DNA from: CAZKJL01 sp964611095
Lineage (GTDB): Bacteria > Patescibacteriota > Gracilibacteria > Peribacterales > Peribacteraceae
DNA length: 64,000 bases
NCBI GenBank assembly: GCA_964611095.1
Contig: CAZSWJ010000001.1
Location: 1 to 64,000 of the forward strand
Direction of reading: 5' to 3'
Position 1 is the stretch's first letter. The number at the start of each line of letters is the position of its first letter. The position numbers and the translations under genes were made by a program. Shown here piece after piece: positions 16,391-24,554 of the stretch. A model generated the notes under the pieces. The model saw only the letters and a program-made list of their open reading frames with translations, made no database searches and was not told where the DNA came from.

Positions 16391-17215
16391 ATGACTCCGA
16401 TGCGATGGACGATGGTCATCGTGATCTTGGCATGTGCTTTTTTGGGAGCACGCGAACTCTCGCTGCGTCCCGACGGCAAAACGCACGTCGTCTTTTTCGA
16501 TGTCGGCCAAGGCGACAGTGCGCTCATCACGACACCGAGCGGTAAACGCGTCCTCATCGACGGCGGGCCCGACTGGGCGACGCTCGAGAGACTCGGTAAG
16601 TACATGCCCTTCTTCGACAGATCCATCGACATGGTGATGCTCAGTCACCCCAATGCCGACCACCTCATGAGCTTGCCCGAAGTGCTGCGCAGGTACGACG
16701 TGAAAGCACTCGCAACGGCGGGTACGCGGTACGACATGGGTCGTTACGCGGCGACGCTCTCGGGTGCCGAGCTTGCGGGCGTCCGTTCGCTCGTGCTGCA
16801 TGCGGGACAGCGGATCGCACTCGGCAGCGGTGCCGATCTCACGGTGCTCTGGCCACCCGCGACGATGCCGAAAGGCATGAATAAAGACGTGAACAACGAG
16901 TCGCTCGTCGTGCGGCTGGAGAGCAACGGAAAACGCGCGCTGTTCACCGGCGACATGGAAAGCATCGTTGAAAAAACGTTGGTGCAAGCACGGGCCGACG
17001 TGCGTGCCGACATTCTGAAAGTGGCGCACCACGGCAGCACATCGTCATCGATCCTGGAGTTCTTGCGGCTCGTTGACCCGGACCTTGCCGTCATTTCCGC
17101 AGGGAAAGGGAACCCGTTCGGCCATCCGAGGTCGGAGATCTTGGAGCGACTCAATGATTTGGGCGTAGAAGTGCGACGAACCGACCTGGAGGGCGATATT
17201 GAGGTGGTGTGGTAG
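16391..17215 (+). CDS. Stand-alone ComEC/Rec2-type metallo-beta-lactamase domain protein
   Basis: 274 aa with an N-terminal signal/anchor (MVIVILACAFLGAREL) and one MBL domain: VVFFDVGQGDSALI, LIDGGPD, SHPNADHL (metal ligands), RALFTGDME, LKVAHHGSTSSSI, then AVISAGKGNPFGHP. These match the C-terminal nuclease-like domain of ComEC. The ComEC transport helices and OB domain are absent, so it may be an exported nuclease or phosphodiesterase rather than the DNA channel itself. TAACCT (16379-16384) ends 6 nt before the ATG and contains the stop codon of the FN3 gene. Pairing with PilD (3007) hints at DNA uptake but is weak. Confidence 0.85.
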   Translation: MTPMRWTMVIVILACAFLGARELSLRPDGKTHVVFFDVGQGDSALITTPSGKRVLIDGGPDWATLERLGKYMPFFDRSIDMVMLSHPNADHLMSLPEVLRRYDVKALATAGTRYDMGRYAATLSGAELAGVRSLVLHAGQRIALGSGADLTVLWPPATMPKGMNKDVNNESLVVRLESNGKRALFTGDMESIVEKTLVQARADVRADILKVAHHGSTSSSILEFLRLVDPDLAVISAGKGNPFGHPRSEILERLNDLGVEVRRTDLEGDIEVVW

Positions 17216-17241
17216 AGATAGTCAAATATAACAATATATTG

Positions 17242-17247
17242 TATAAT
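17242..17247 (+). promoter_or_regulatory. -10 element (TATAAT) in an AT-rich promoter region
   Basis: TATAAT within about 35 nt of almost pure A/T (17220-17255), strikingly AT-rich for this genome. The -35 at 17-nt spacing (TAGTCA) is poor. It drives the 17311 gene with a leader of about 60 nt. Confidence 0.5.
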
Positions 17248-17310
17248 ATATATTAGGTCTTTCACTACGAACGGCCATTGCCAACACTCCTACTGAGAGG
17301 GAGAGCCGCC

Positions 17311-17799
17311 ATGAAAAAGTGGAATAGCGAAAACGTGTGGTGGATCAACACGTCCCTGTCGACCAATGCGGGGCTGATTATGTACGTGCTGATTACGATC
17401 GGCGCAGTGTTGCTTCACTTTGAGGCAACGGAGCCCGCTGCTGCGGGCTTCACATGGATCAGCGGCATTGCGTTTTTCGTCGGAACAGTGCCGACGATCG
17501 GACACACCTCGTCGGTGCGGCGGTTCGCCGCATCGGTAGTCATCCAACTCCTCGGGCTGGCTCTCCAGGTCTATCTGATCTGCTGCCACTGGCAGCAGCT
17601 TCAGATGGTGGCCCAGGCCACCCAGGGCTTTCGGGCCGCAGTGACCCGACAGCTTCTGGGCAACCTCGTCCCCATGGAACTCCTCCACCTCGTCCCCGTG
17701 TGGGTCGTATGGATGGGGCTCACCATGGCGCTCAGGATGAGCACCCTCCGAACGGGCCGGCTCGTAGCTGTCCCCGGAAGCCGACCGTTCTCGGCGTAA
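17311..17799 (+). CDS. Orphan small membrane protein (162 aa)
   Basis: Unrecognised polytopic protein with about four hydrophobic segments (LIMYVLITIGAVLLHF, WISGIAFFVGTV, SVVIQLLGLALQVYLI, VPVWVVWMGLTMAL). It has a real leader with a Shine-Dalgarno-like GAGAGGGAGAG before the ATG and a perfect stem-loop after the stop, so it is an isolated one-gene unit. Codon and base choice (many TGG, CAG, CGG) and the signal style differ from the neighbours and resemble the 24124 gene. Recent acquisition is possible. Confidence 0.65.
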   Translation: MKKWNSENVWWINTSLSTNAGLIMYVLITIGAVLLHFEATEPAAAGFTWISGIAFFVGTVPTIGHTSSVRRFAASVVIQLLGLALQVYLICCHWQQLQMVAQATQGFRAAVTRQLLGNLVPMELLHLVPVWVVWMGLTMALRMSTLRTGRLVAVPGSRPFSA

Positions 17800-17807
17800 G
17801 ACCTCTC

Positions 17808-17837
17808 GCAGCCTCTGACCTCACGGTCAGAGGCTGC
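17808..17837 (+). terminator. Perfect 13-bp stem-loop after the 17311 gene
   Basis: GCAGCCTCTGACC (17808-17820), TCAC loop, exact complement at 17825-17837. There is no T-run behind it, so termination may be partial or the hairpin may protect the mRNA end. Confidence 0.6.
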
Positions 17838-17898
17838 ACAGCAAAAGCCAATGCTACGGCTACCGCAAGCCATGGAAACGGTGTAGAATGAGCCCTAC

Positions 17899-19206
17899 AT
17901 GCGCGCCATCTTGATCTTCGCCGGCAGGTCGACGCGGTTCTGGCCGCTCTCCGAAAAAAGCTTGTTCCCCATCGCGGGAACGACGCTGCTTCAAGAACAA
18001 GTGAAGCGCCTGAAGAAAGGCGGACTCAAAGACATTCTGCTCGTCGCCGGTCCGCACAACAAAGCCGCGGCCGAGGAAATGTTCCCCGACCTCGACGTCA
18101 TCGAACAGGAAGACTTGGAACTCGGCATGCGCGGCGCTCTCCTCTCGGCACTGCCCGAGTGCGACGAAGGACCCGTCATGATCGTGAGCAGCAACGATGT
18201 CATCGAGCCCTCGGCCTACGCCGATCTTTTGAAGAAATCCCGCGGACTCAAGCGCGGCGGACTTCTGCTTGCGCGCCAGGTATCGTCGTATTTCCCGGGC
18301 GGTTATTTGTCGATGAAGGGAAAACGCATCACGGGCATCGTGGAAAAGCCCGAGCCCGGCACCGAACCGAGTGACATGGTGAATATCGTCGCGCACGTCC
18401 ACATGTCTGCAGTCGACCTTTTAGAGGCCCTGGTGACCGTGAAGCCGACGAAAGATGACGGATACGAAGCCGCGGTGCAGAAGCTACTCGAAACACATCC
18501 GTACGAAGCCGTGCCGTACAAAGGCGCATGGCAGGCTGTGAAGTACCCGTGGCACTTACTCTCACTGTTGCCCATGCTGCTGCCGGTATCCAAGAAGCCC
18601 GTGATTCATAAGACCGCGAAGGTTCATAAGAGTGCGGTGGTGGAAGGTGCCGTGGTCATCGGTCCGAACGTGAAGATTTTTCCGCACGCCAGTGTGATGG
18701 GACCGTGCGTCATCGGCGAAGGAACGGTCATCGCGAACAACGCCCTCGTCCGCGCGAGCTCCATCGGAAAGAACTGCGTCATTGGCTACAACACCGAAGT
18801 GGCCCGGTCCGTTCTGGCGGACGACGTATGGACGCACAGCAGCTACGTCGGCGATGCCGTGGTGGGTAATAACGTGTCCATGGGTGCGGGCACCACGACG
18901 GGAAACCTGCGGCTCGACGAAGCCGAAATCACCTCGGTTGTGGGCGGCAAAACCGTCGCCACGGGCCTCACGAAGCTCGGCGCCATCATCGGCGAAGGTG
19001 TGCGCACGGGCATCCACACATGCATCGCGCCGGGTATAAAGATCGGTGCGGGCTCATTCATCAACTCCATGACGCTCGTGACGGCCGACGTTCCGGAGGG
19101 CAGCTTCGTGAAAATGGGGAAGGACGGCACGCTTTCCATTCGCCCAAATACGAAGAAGACCACCGAACCCGAAAAGCGCGACACATTCAGGCGCGCCTTG
19201 AAGTAG
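17899..19206 (+). CDS. GlmU-like sugar-1-phosphate nucleotidylyltransferase with left-handed beta-helix
   Basis: 435 aa. The N-terminal nucleotidyltransferase (about 1-225) starts ILIFAGRSTRFWPLSEKS, a variant of the AGxGTRxxPxTxxxPK signature, followed by KGGLKDILLVAG and SSNDVI. The C-terminal half (about 235-405) has hexapeptide repeats of the left-handed beta-helix type (AVVEGAVVIGPNVKIFPHAS, VIGEGTVIANNALV, TGIHTCIAPGIKIGAG), as in GlmU. Whether it acts on GlcNAc-1-P or another sugar phosphate is open because key GlmU acetyltransferase residues are not clear. TAGAAT (17884-17889) lies 9 nt upstream of the ATG. Confidence 0.85.
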   Translation: MRAILIFAGRSTRFWPLSEKSLFPIAGTTLLQEQVKRLKKGGLKDILLVAGPHNKAAAEEMFPDLDVIEQEDLELGMRGALLSALPECDEGPVMIVSSNDVIEPSAYADLLKKSRGLKRGGLLLARQVSSYFPGGYLSMKGKRITGIVEKPEPGTEPSDMVNIVAHVHMSAVDLLEALVTVKPTKDDGYEAAVQKLLETHPYEAVPYKGAWQAVKYPWHLLSLLPMLLPVSKKPVIHKTAKVHKSAVVEGAVVIGPNVKIFPHASVMGPCVIGEGTVIANNALVRASSIGKNCVIGYNTEVARSVLADDVWTHSSYVGDAVVGNNVSMGAGTTTGNLRLDEAEITSVVGGKTVATGLTKLGAIIGEGVRTGIHTCIAPGIKIGAGSFINSMTLVTADVPEGSFVKMGKDGTLSIRPNTKKTTEPEKRDTFRRALK

Positions 19207-19647
19207 GGACAACGCCGTGGAAAACCCATGGGGTGTGGAAGACTCCGTAGTGCGTTCGTGTGCTCCGGGCTTTTCTTATCCACATGAATTTATGGCAAGG
19301 GCTTGGGCTCATCGAACTCAAGCACTGTTTCAGCCTGAGCCATTCTTCATCTCGTTATCCACAGGTTATCCACAAGTTCTGCACACTGAAAATGTGCACA
19401 AAAATCCTGACAAATGAGAAGGATAAGCCAAAGAACGGATGAGTACTTTTTGAAGACGATCATTCCTTTCCACATGATCCCATCCCCTTTCATTTCTTCT
19501 GACAAGAGTCCTTTATGATGACGAAGTCATTACATTAACTATTAAATAACTAATCAATAGAGAGGTTGTATGTGGATAGTGAGGTAAAGAAGATTGAAGA
19601 AAGAATGTTCTTGCGTAACGGAGCGAGTTCATCTTCAATCCTCTCCT
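19207..19647. other. oriC: Probable chromosomal replication origin (oriC) upstream of dnaN
   Basis: A 441-bp gene-free region directly before dnaN. Three exact DnaA boxes TTATCCACA lie at 19276-19284, 19355-19363 and 19366-19374, the last two 2 nt apart. A near-box in the other orientation, TGTGGATAG (19571-19579), lies closer to dnaN. Between them is an AT-rich stretch around 19525-19560 that could be the unwinding element. dnaN is the usual origin neighbour; dnaA is not beside it here. The promoter of dnaN should also lie here. Confidence 0.8.
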
Positions 19648-20636
19648 ATGAAGTTTTCTTGCAAGACACAGGATCTGCTCGCAGGGCTGCAACTCGTCAG
19701 CCGTGCCATTGGGACGGAACAGGTGTTACCCATCCTGCAAAATATTTTGATTCATGTGGAAGGCAAGCGTTGCACGATGAGTGCGACGAATCTGGAACTC
19801 TCCATCGTGACCAGCTTTGAAGTGATGATTGAAAATGAGGGTTCCATCACGGTACCGGCGAAGGCGATTTTAAACTTCGTGCAATACAACCAAGATGATG
19901 AAGTTCTTTTGGAAACAAGTGAGGGAACACAATTGAAACTTCACTCCAAGCGCGCCAAAGCGGTCATTGCCGGTGAGGCGGCGAGCGGATTCCCTACGAT
20001 TGCCGGCATTCAAAAAGAAACGGCGTTGTCGCTGCCGATCGGTCCGCTTTTGGGTGCGCTGAACTTGGTGACGTTCGCCTGCGCCAGAACGACGTCGCGT
20101 CCCGTGATCTCTGGTGTGTTCGTGCAGGCGGAAAAAGGAAAAATCACGCTCGTGGGAACGGACAGCTACCGCCTGTCGGAGTACAAAATCGACGTGGAAG
20201 GCGATCCCGGCGACATTTCCTGCATCATCCCGGCAAAATTTCTCGAAGAGTTGAAGTCCGTCATCGCCCTTGAAAAAGGAAAGGTTGGGGATGATGAAAA
20301 GACAAAAAAAGAAGGAATCAAAAACATTGATGTTGCTCTCGGGTCACAACAAATCGAGGTGCACGTCGGTCACACAAAACTCCTGAGTCGTCTCATCGAC
20401 GGAAAGTTCCCCGACTACCACCAAGTTCTCCCCAAAGAGAAAAAGACGTCGGCCGTGCTCTCCGTGAAAGATCTTCTGAGTGCCGTGAAGCGCATGCNNN
20501 NNNNNNNNNNNNNNNNNNNNNNNNNNNNNNNNNNNNNNNNNNNNNNNNNNNNNNNNNNNNNNNNNNNNNNNNNNNNNNNNNNNNNNNNNNNNNNNNNCTG
20601 CACCTCATCATGCCGTTGCGCATGACGGAGGAATAA
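19648..20636 (+). CDS. dnaN: DNA polymerase III beta sliding clamp (interrupted by an assembly gap)
   Basis: The clamp that tethers Pol III to DNA. The N-terminus MKFSCKTQDLLAGLQLVSRA matches the family start, so ATG 19648 is preferred over the earlier in-frame ATG at 19594. About 283 residues are visible (GTDSYRLSEYKID, IIPAKFLEELKS, LIDGKFPDY), then 100 N. After the gap the bases read LHLIMPLRM then TEE and TAA at 20634-20636. LIMPLRM is the hallmark DnaN C-terminus. This tail is in a different phase from the first part, so the gap is not truly 100 nt long; a clamp of normal length would need roughly 75-80 missing residues. Confidence 0.95.
20498..20597. other. Assembly gap (100 N) in dnaN
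   Basis: Exactly 100 N, the usual placeholder for a gap of unknown size. The reading frames on the two sides disagree, which shows the true length differs from 100. Confidence 0.99.
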
Positions 20637-20761
20637 TGTATAGTTAACGCAGATCGAAACGACGTCTTCGCCGCATCTCCTTCACCTTATTGCCTCCCGG
20701 AGGCTCTTCCTCTTCAGGTGAGGGGAGACATTTTCTTCAAGAGGAAAGACTTTTGCCCGTG

Positions 20762-23700
20762 ATGTTACCCTTCGTTTGCATCGGAAAGGATACGCATCAG
20801 GAGCTCTCCGAGCTTCTGAGAAAAAAGCATGCCCTGACGATTTCCGGGCTCGCCAATGAGACCGCCAAAGCGATGATCGTGAGTCACCTACTCGAGCTCA
20901 AACCGGGCTCCGCCGTCGTCGTGACGGAGAATGAAGAGCGTGTGGAGGGCCTTCTGCACTGGCTGCAGTTCTTCGGACAAAACCCGTATCGCTTGGAATT
21001 CGGCGAGGAGCCGACCGCCGACGACGTCGCCGCCATCATCAAATTGATGAAAGGCGAGGGTGTGGCCGTTATGGACCGCGCCACGTGGGATGCGGAGCTT
21101 CCGTCCTTCAAAGAGCTCTCCGAGCAAGCCCTGACGATTTCTGCGGGCAAAGAAGTGGATTTCACGAAACTGTTCTCCGCACTCATCGAACTCGGGTACG
21201 AACACGCCGAGGACCGCGAGCTTTCCGTCGGCGAGTACCGCCGCACGGGCGACACGCTCGATATTTTCCCCGCCGGCGAGTCGGCACCGTTCCGCGTCAC
21301 GTCCGAATACGGAAACATCGAGGACATTCACGAGATCATCGAGGGTGAGGAGAAAAAGAAGCACAAATCACTGACGCTCTATCCGCTCACGTGGGGCGAG
21401 ACCGAAACGCTCACGAATCAGCTTCCGGCGAAATCGGTCCTCGTGACCGACGAGCAGGAGGAATTGGAGCTCAAGACGGACGCCGACCGCGTCACCATCA
21501 CCAGTTTCCCGGAGAGCGACGGCAACCACGTTCACCTGCGCTACCTCTCGGTGCTCAAGTTCTACACGCTCCCCGACTTCGTCAACGACGTGCGGGACAA
21601 GCTGCAGCAGAACTGGACCATCACCATCGTGAGCAAGCGCGCCGACGAACTGAAGGGCGTTCTGAAAGAGGAATCCATCACATTCCTGCAGGCCCCCGAT
21701 CGTCGTCCCGGCGCCATCACGGTCGTCACGGCCGAGCAGGACGAACTCCTCCCCCACTCACTCCAAAACCCCGATCTTAAATCCGCACTCATCACCGATC
21801 GCGAGATTTTCTCACTTCGCAAGGAGGCAAAACAACGCTCCATTCAGCGCCTGGCGCTCGACTTCATCACGTCGCTGCAGCCCGGCGACTACGTCGTGCA
21901 CATGGAGCACGGCATCGGCCGCTTCGAGGGCATGACGACCAAGGTCGTCGACGACGTGGAACGCGAGTACCTCGAGATCACGTACGCCGAGAACGACAAG
22001 TTCTTCGTCCCGGTCGACCAGGCCGACAAGCTCAGCAAGTTCGTCCACGAAGAGGGTGAGGAGCCGGTGCTCACGCGCCTCGGATCGAACGAGTGGAAGA
22101 AGATCACGAAGAAAGTCAGCGAGGAAACGCAGAAGACCGCCAAAGAACTCCTGGAAATCTATGCCAAGCGCGCAAAGGCCAAGGGCCACGCGTACCCCAC
22201 GGACACCGAAGTGCAGCGCAAGTTCGACGATGCGTTCCCGTACACCGAGACGCCGGGGCAGATCAAAGCCATCGAGGACATCAAGCGCGATATGGAGAGC
22301 GGCCAACCCATGGATCGCCTGGTCTGCGGAGACGTGGGATTCGGAAAGACCGAAGTCGCCATGCGCGCCGCGTTCAAGGCCGCCATCGCCGGCAAGCAGG
22401 TCGCGTTCCTCTCGCCCATCACCATTCTTGCCGACCAGCACTACAAGAGCCTCGTGAAGCGCATGGAAGGGTTCAACATCCGCATCGACATGCTCTCGCG
22501 CTTCCGCAGCAACGCCGAGCAGCAGGAGACGCTGCGCAAGATGGCGCACGGCGAAGTGGACATCATCGTGGGTACGCACCGCTTGCTCCAGGACGACATC
22601 GTGTTCAGCAACTTGGGTCTGCTCATCATCGATGAAGAGCAACGTTTCGGCGTGAAGCAGAAGGAAAAGATCAAAGAGCTGCGCTCGTCGGTCGACATCC
22701 TCACGATGACGGCGACGCCCATTCCGCGCACGCTCAACATGGGTCTGCACAAGCTCCGCGACATCACGACGATCACCACCCCTCCCCCGGGCCGTCTGCC
22801 CATCATCACCGAAGTCCGCAAATACTCCGACGCCCTCATCCGCGAGGCCATCATGAAAGAAGTGGAGCGCGGCGGACAGGTGTACGTTCTTCACAACCGC
22901 GTCGAAACCATCGATGCGTTCGCCCAAAAACTCCGCGCCCTCGTGCCCGGCGCAACCTTCGTCGTGACGCACGGACAGCTCAAGCCCGAGGTGCTCGAGG
23001 AAAGAATCGTGGACTTCAAGAATGGTAAATTTCACGTGCTCGTGAGCTCGACGATCATCGAGAACGGCATCGACTTGCCACGAGCCAACACGCTCATCGT
23101 CAACGAAGCCGAGAAGTTCGGTTTGTCGCAGCTGTATCAGCTCCGTGGGCGCGTCGGACGCGGCACGGTACAAGCGTACTCCTACTTCCTGTACCACTCG
23201 CAGCGCCTGAAAGACGACGCCAAGAAGCGTCTGCGCGCCATCGTCGAGGCCAGCGAACTCGGCTCCGGATTCCAGATCGCCATGCGTGACTTGGAGATCC
23301 GCGGCGCCGGTGAAATTCTCGGCGCATCGCAGTCCGGCAACATGCAGACCGTCGGCGTCAGCCACTACCTCCGCATGCTCAAGAACGCCGTCGAAGAACT
23401 CAAAGCCGGCGGCAAGGGAACCGAGGACGACATGCCGTCGACCATCGAAATCATCCTGCCGTTCGAGGCGCTCCTGCCGTCCTTCTACATCCCCGACGAG
23501 CAGGAGAAAATCAGCACGTACCAAAAACTGGCCGGAGCCGAGGACGAGGCCATTCTCGCCGATTTTGCGGGTGACCTGCGCGAGGAGTACGGACCGCTGC
23601 CCAAGCAGGCCGAGAACCTCCTGGAAGTCATCAAGCTCAAGATGGCGTGTCGCAGAGCGGGCGTCATGCGCGTGAAGATGGACAACATCACCCCCAAGCA

Positions 23701-23932
23701 GCGCGACGTCACCCTCACGCTCGCCCCGCGTGTCACGGCGAACGAAATCATGCAGCTTCTCCAAGTCTGCCCGCAGTGGCGGATCAGCGGGACGACGCTC
23801 CGTATCGGCGAAGAGCAGCTCCGCGCCGCCGCCAAGTCCGACGACTGGCTGGGCGAGCTCACGAAGCACGTCACGGCGCTCGTCAAAAAGAAGAAAGATC
23901 GCAAGAAGAACGCCGAAGTTTCCGCGTCGTAG
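20762..23932 (+). CDS. mfd: Transcription-repair coupling factor
   Basis: Mfd (1056 aa from the ATG at 20762) removes stalled RNA polymerase and recruits UvrA. An N-terminal UvrB-like region is followed by the CarD-like RNAP-binding domain (DYVVHMEHGIGRFEGM, YLEITYAENDKFFVPVDQ), then the RecG-like motor: Walker A GDVGFGKTEVAMRAAF, DEEQRFGVKQK, TATPIPRTLNMGL, HNRVETID, RGRVGRG. The TRCF C-terminal domain follows. It is somewhat shorter than the E. coli protein because of a compact N-terminal region. Purine-rich GAGGAAAG upstream could be a Shine-Dalgarno. It starts 125 nt after dnaN. Confidence 0.96.
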   Translation: MLPFVCIGKDTHQELSELLRKKHALTISGLANETAKAMIVSHLLELKPGSAVVVTENEERVEGLLHWLQFFGQNPYRLEFGEEPTADDVAAIIKLMKGEGVAVMDRATWDAELPSFKELSEQALTISAGKEVDFTKLFSALIELGYEHAEDRELSVGEYRRTGDTLDIFPAGESAPFRVTSEYGNIEDIHEIIEGEEKKKHKSLTLYPLTWGETETLTNQLPAKSVLVTDEQEELELKTDADRVTITSFPESDGNHVHLRYLSVLKFYTLPDFVNDVRDKLQQNWTITIVSKRADELKGVLKEESITFLQAPDRRPGAITVVTAEQDELLPHSLQNPDLKSALITDREIFSLRKEAKQRSIQRLALDFITSLQPGDYVVHMEHGIGRFEGMTTKVVDDVEREYLEITYAENDKFFVPVDQADKLSKFVHEEGEEPVLTRLGSNEWKKITKKVSEETQKTAKELLEIYAKRAKAKGHAYPTDTEVQRKFDDAFPYTETPGQIKAIEDIKRDMESGQPMDRLVCGDVGFGKTEVAMRAAFKAAIAGKQVAFLSPITILADQHYKSLVKRMEGFNIRIDMLSRFRSNAEQQETLRKMAHGEVDIIVGTHRLLQDDIVFSNLGLLIIDEEQRFGVKQKEKIKELRSSVDILTMTATPIPRTLNMGLHKLRDITTITTPPPGRLPIITEVRKYSDALIREAIMKEVERGGQVYVLHNRVETIDAFAQKLRALVPGATFVVTHGQLKPEVLEERIVDFKNGKFHVLVSSTIIENGIDLPRANTLIVNEAEKFGLSQLYQLRGRVGRGTVQAYSYFLYHSQRLKDDAKKRLRAIVEASELGSGFQIAMRDLEIRGAGEILGASQSGNMQTVGVSHYLRMLKNAVEELKAGGKGTEDDMPSTIEIILPFEALLPSFYIPDEQEKISTYQKLAGAEDEAILADFAGDLREEYGPLPKQAENLLEVIKLKMACRRAGVMRVKMDNITPKQRDVTLTLAPRVTANEIMQLLQVCPQWRISGTTLRIGEEQLRAAAKSDDWLGELTKHVTALVKKKKDRKKNAEVSAS

Positions 23933-23976
23933 AGGAGGCGCGTGTTTCGTGGTGATGACACGCTACAAAGGACGAA

Positions 23977-24004
23977 CCGGCAGATGCCGGCTCGCCCGAT
24001 TTTT
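23977..24004 (+). terminator. Terminator after mfd
   Basis: CCGGC (23977-23981), AGAT, GCCGG (23986-23990), then CTCGCCCGA and five T (24000-24004). The stem is short and the T-run is 9 nt away, so efficiency is uncertain. Confidence 0.5.
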
Positions 24005-24034
24005 AAGAGCCTATTAACTGCGCTTTGCTAATGA

Positions 24035-24062
24035 TTGACTTATTTTTAATTATATTTATAAT
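24035..24062 (+). promoter_or_regulatory. Strong promoter of the 24124 gene
   Basis: TTGACT (24035-24040), 16-nt A/T-only spacer, TATAAT (24057-24062). The predicted start near 24069 gives a leader of about 55 nt that contains an imperfect hairpin (GCCGCCC/GGGGTGGC) and a Shine-Dalgarno-like AGGAGA before the ATG. Confidence 0.75.
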
Positions 24063-24123
24063 ACTATTTACGTCTGTTCCTTACAGCCGCCCTCATGGGG
24101 TGGCGCAACCGCAGGAGACTGTC

Positions 24124-24453
24124 ATGTTGGCTGCACTGTCGACGCCTTGGATGATCGCCGTTGGGACGGCCGTCGCGGCCGTCGTGCTCGCCCTACTCAG
24201 GGGTGGGCAGCCGAAGCGCGAGGTGCTGACCCCCGCTGCTCGGCGGTGGTTCGGTGAGTACACCCGTGCCAAGGTCGGCCGCGGCGACCTGTCGCCGCTG
24301 TCGGCTTCGGTCTTGTACAGGATGTACACGATCGAGACGGGCGAGTCCCCCTTCGAGGGGGATGTTGATCATCGCCAGCTGCACGAGTTTCTTGCCCGTC
24401 AGCCCTACCAGGAGGGCGAGTGGCAAGACGCCGACGCATGGAGGCGCGGGTAG
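24124..24453 (+). CDS. Orphan small membrane-anchored protein (109 aa)
   Basis: Unrecognised. One N-terminal transmembrane helix (about 8-26, WMIAVGTAVAAVVLALL) and a soluble domain rich in charged and aromatic residues (RRWFGEYTRAKV, LHEFLARQPYQ). ATG 24124 has AGGAGA 6 nt upstream; the frame is also open to 24025, but that stretch is the promoter. It is a single-gene unit with its own strong promoter and a perfect terminator. In organisation and composition it resembles the 17311 gene. Confidence 0.65.
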   Translation: MLAALSTPWMIAVGTAVAAVVLALLRGGQPKREVLTPAARRWFGEYTRAKVGRGDLSPLSASVLYRMYTIETGESPFEGDVDHRQLHEFLARQPYQEGEWQDADAWRRG

Positions 24454-24466
24454 GGGGCAGACCGAT

Positions 24467-24496
24467 GCCGGCTCCAGGGATGGAGCCGGCGGTTTT
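24467..24496 (+). terminator. Rho-independent terminator
   Basis: GCCGGCTCC (24467-24475), 6-nt loop, GGAGCCGGC (24482-24490), GGTTTT. It closes the 24124 unit and lies 60 nt from the end of the convergent Kazal gene, which may use it in reverse. Confidence 0.85.
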
Positions 24497-24554
24497 GCAT
24501 GAATTCGAAAAAAAGAAAAAGTGGTCGCTTCAGACAACGGCTTCTCCTAGAGCT

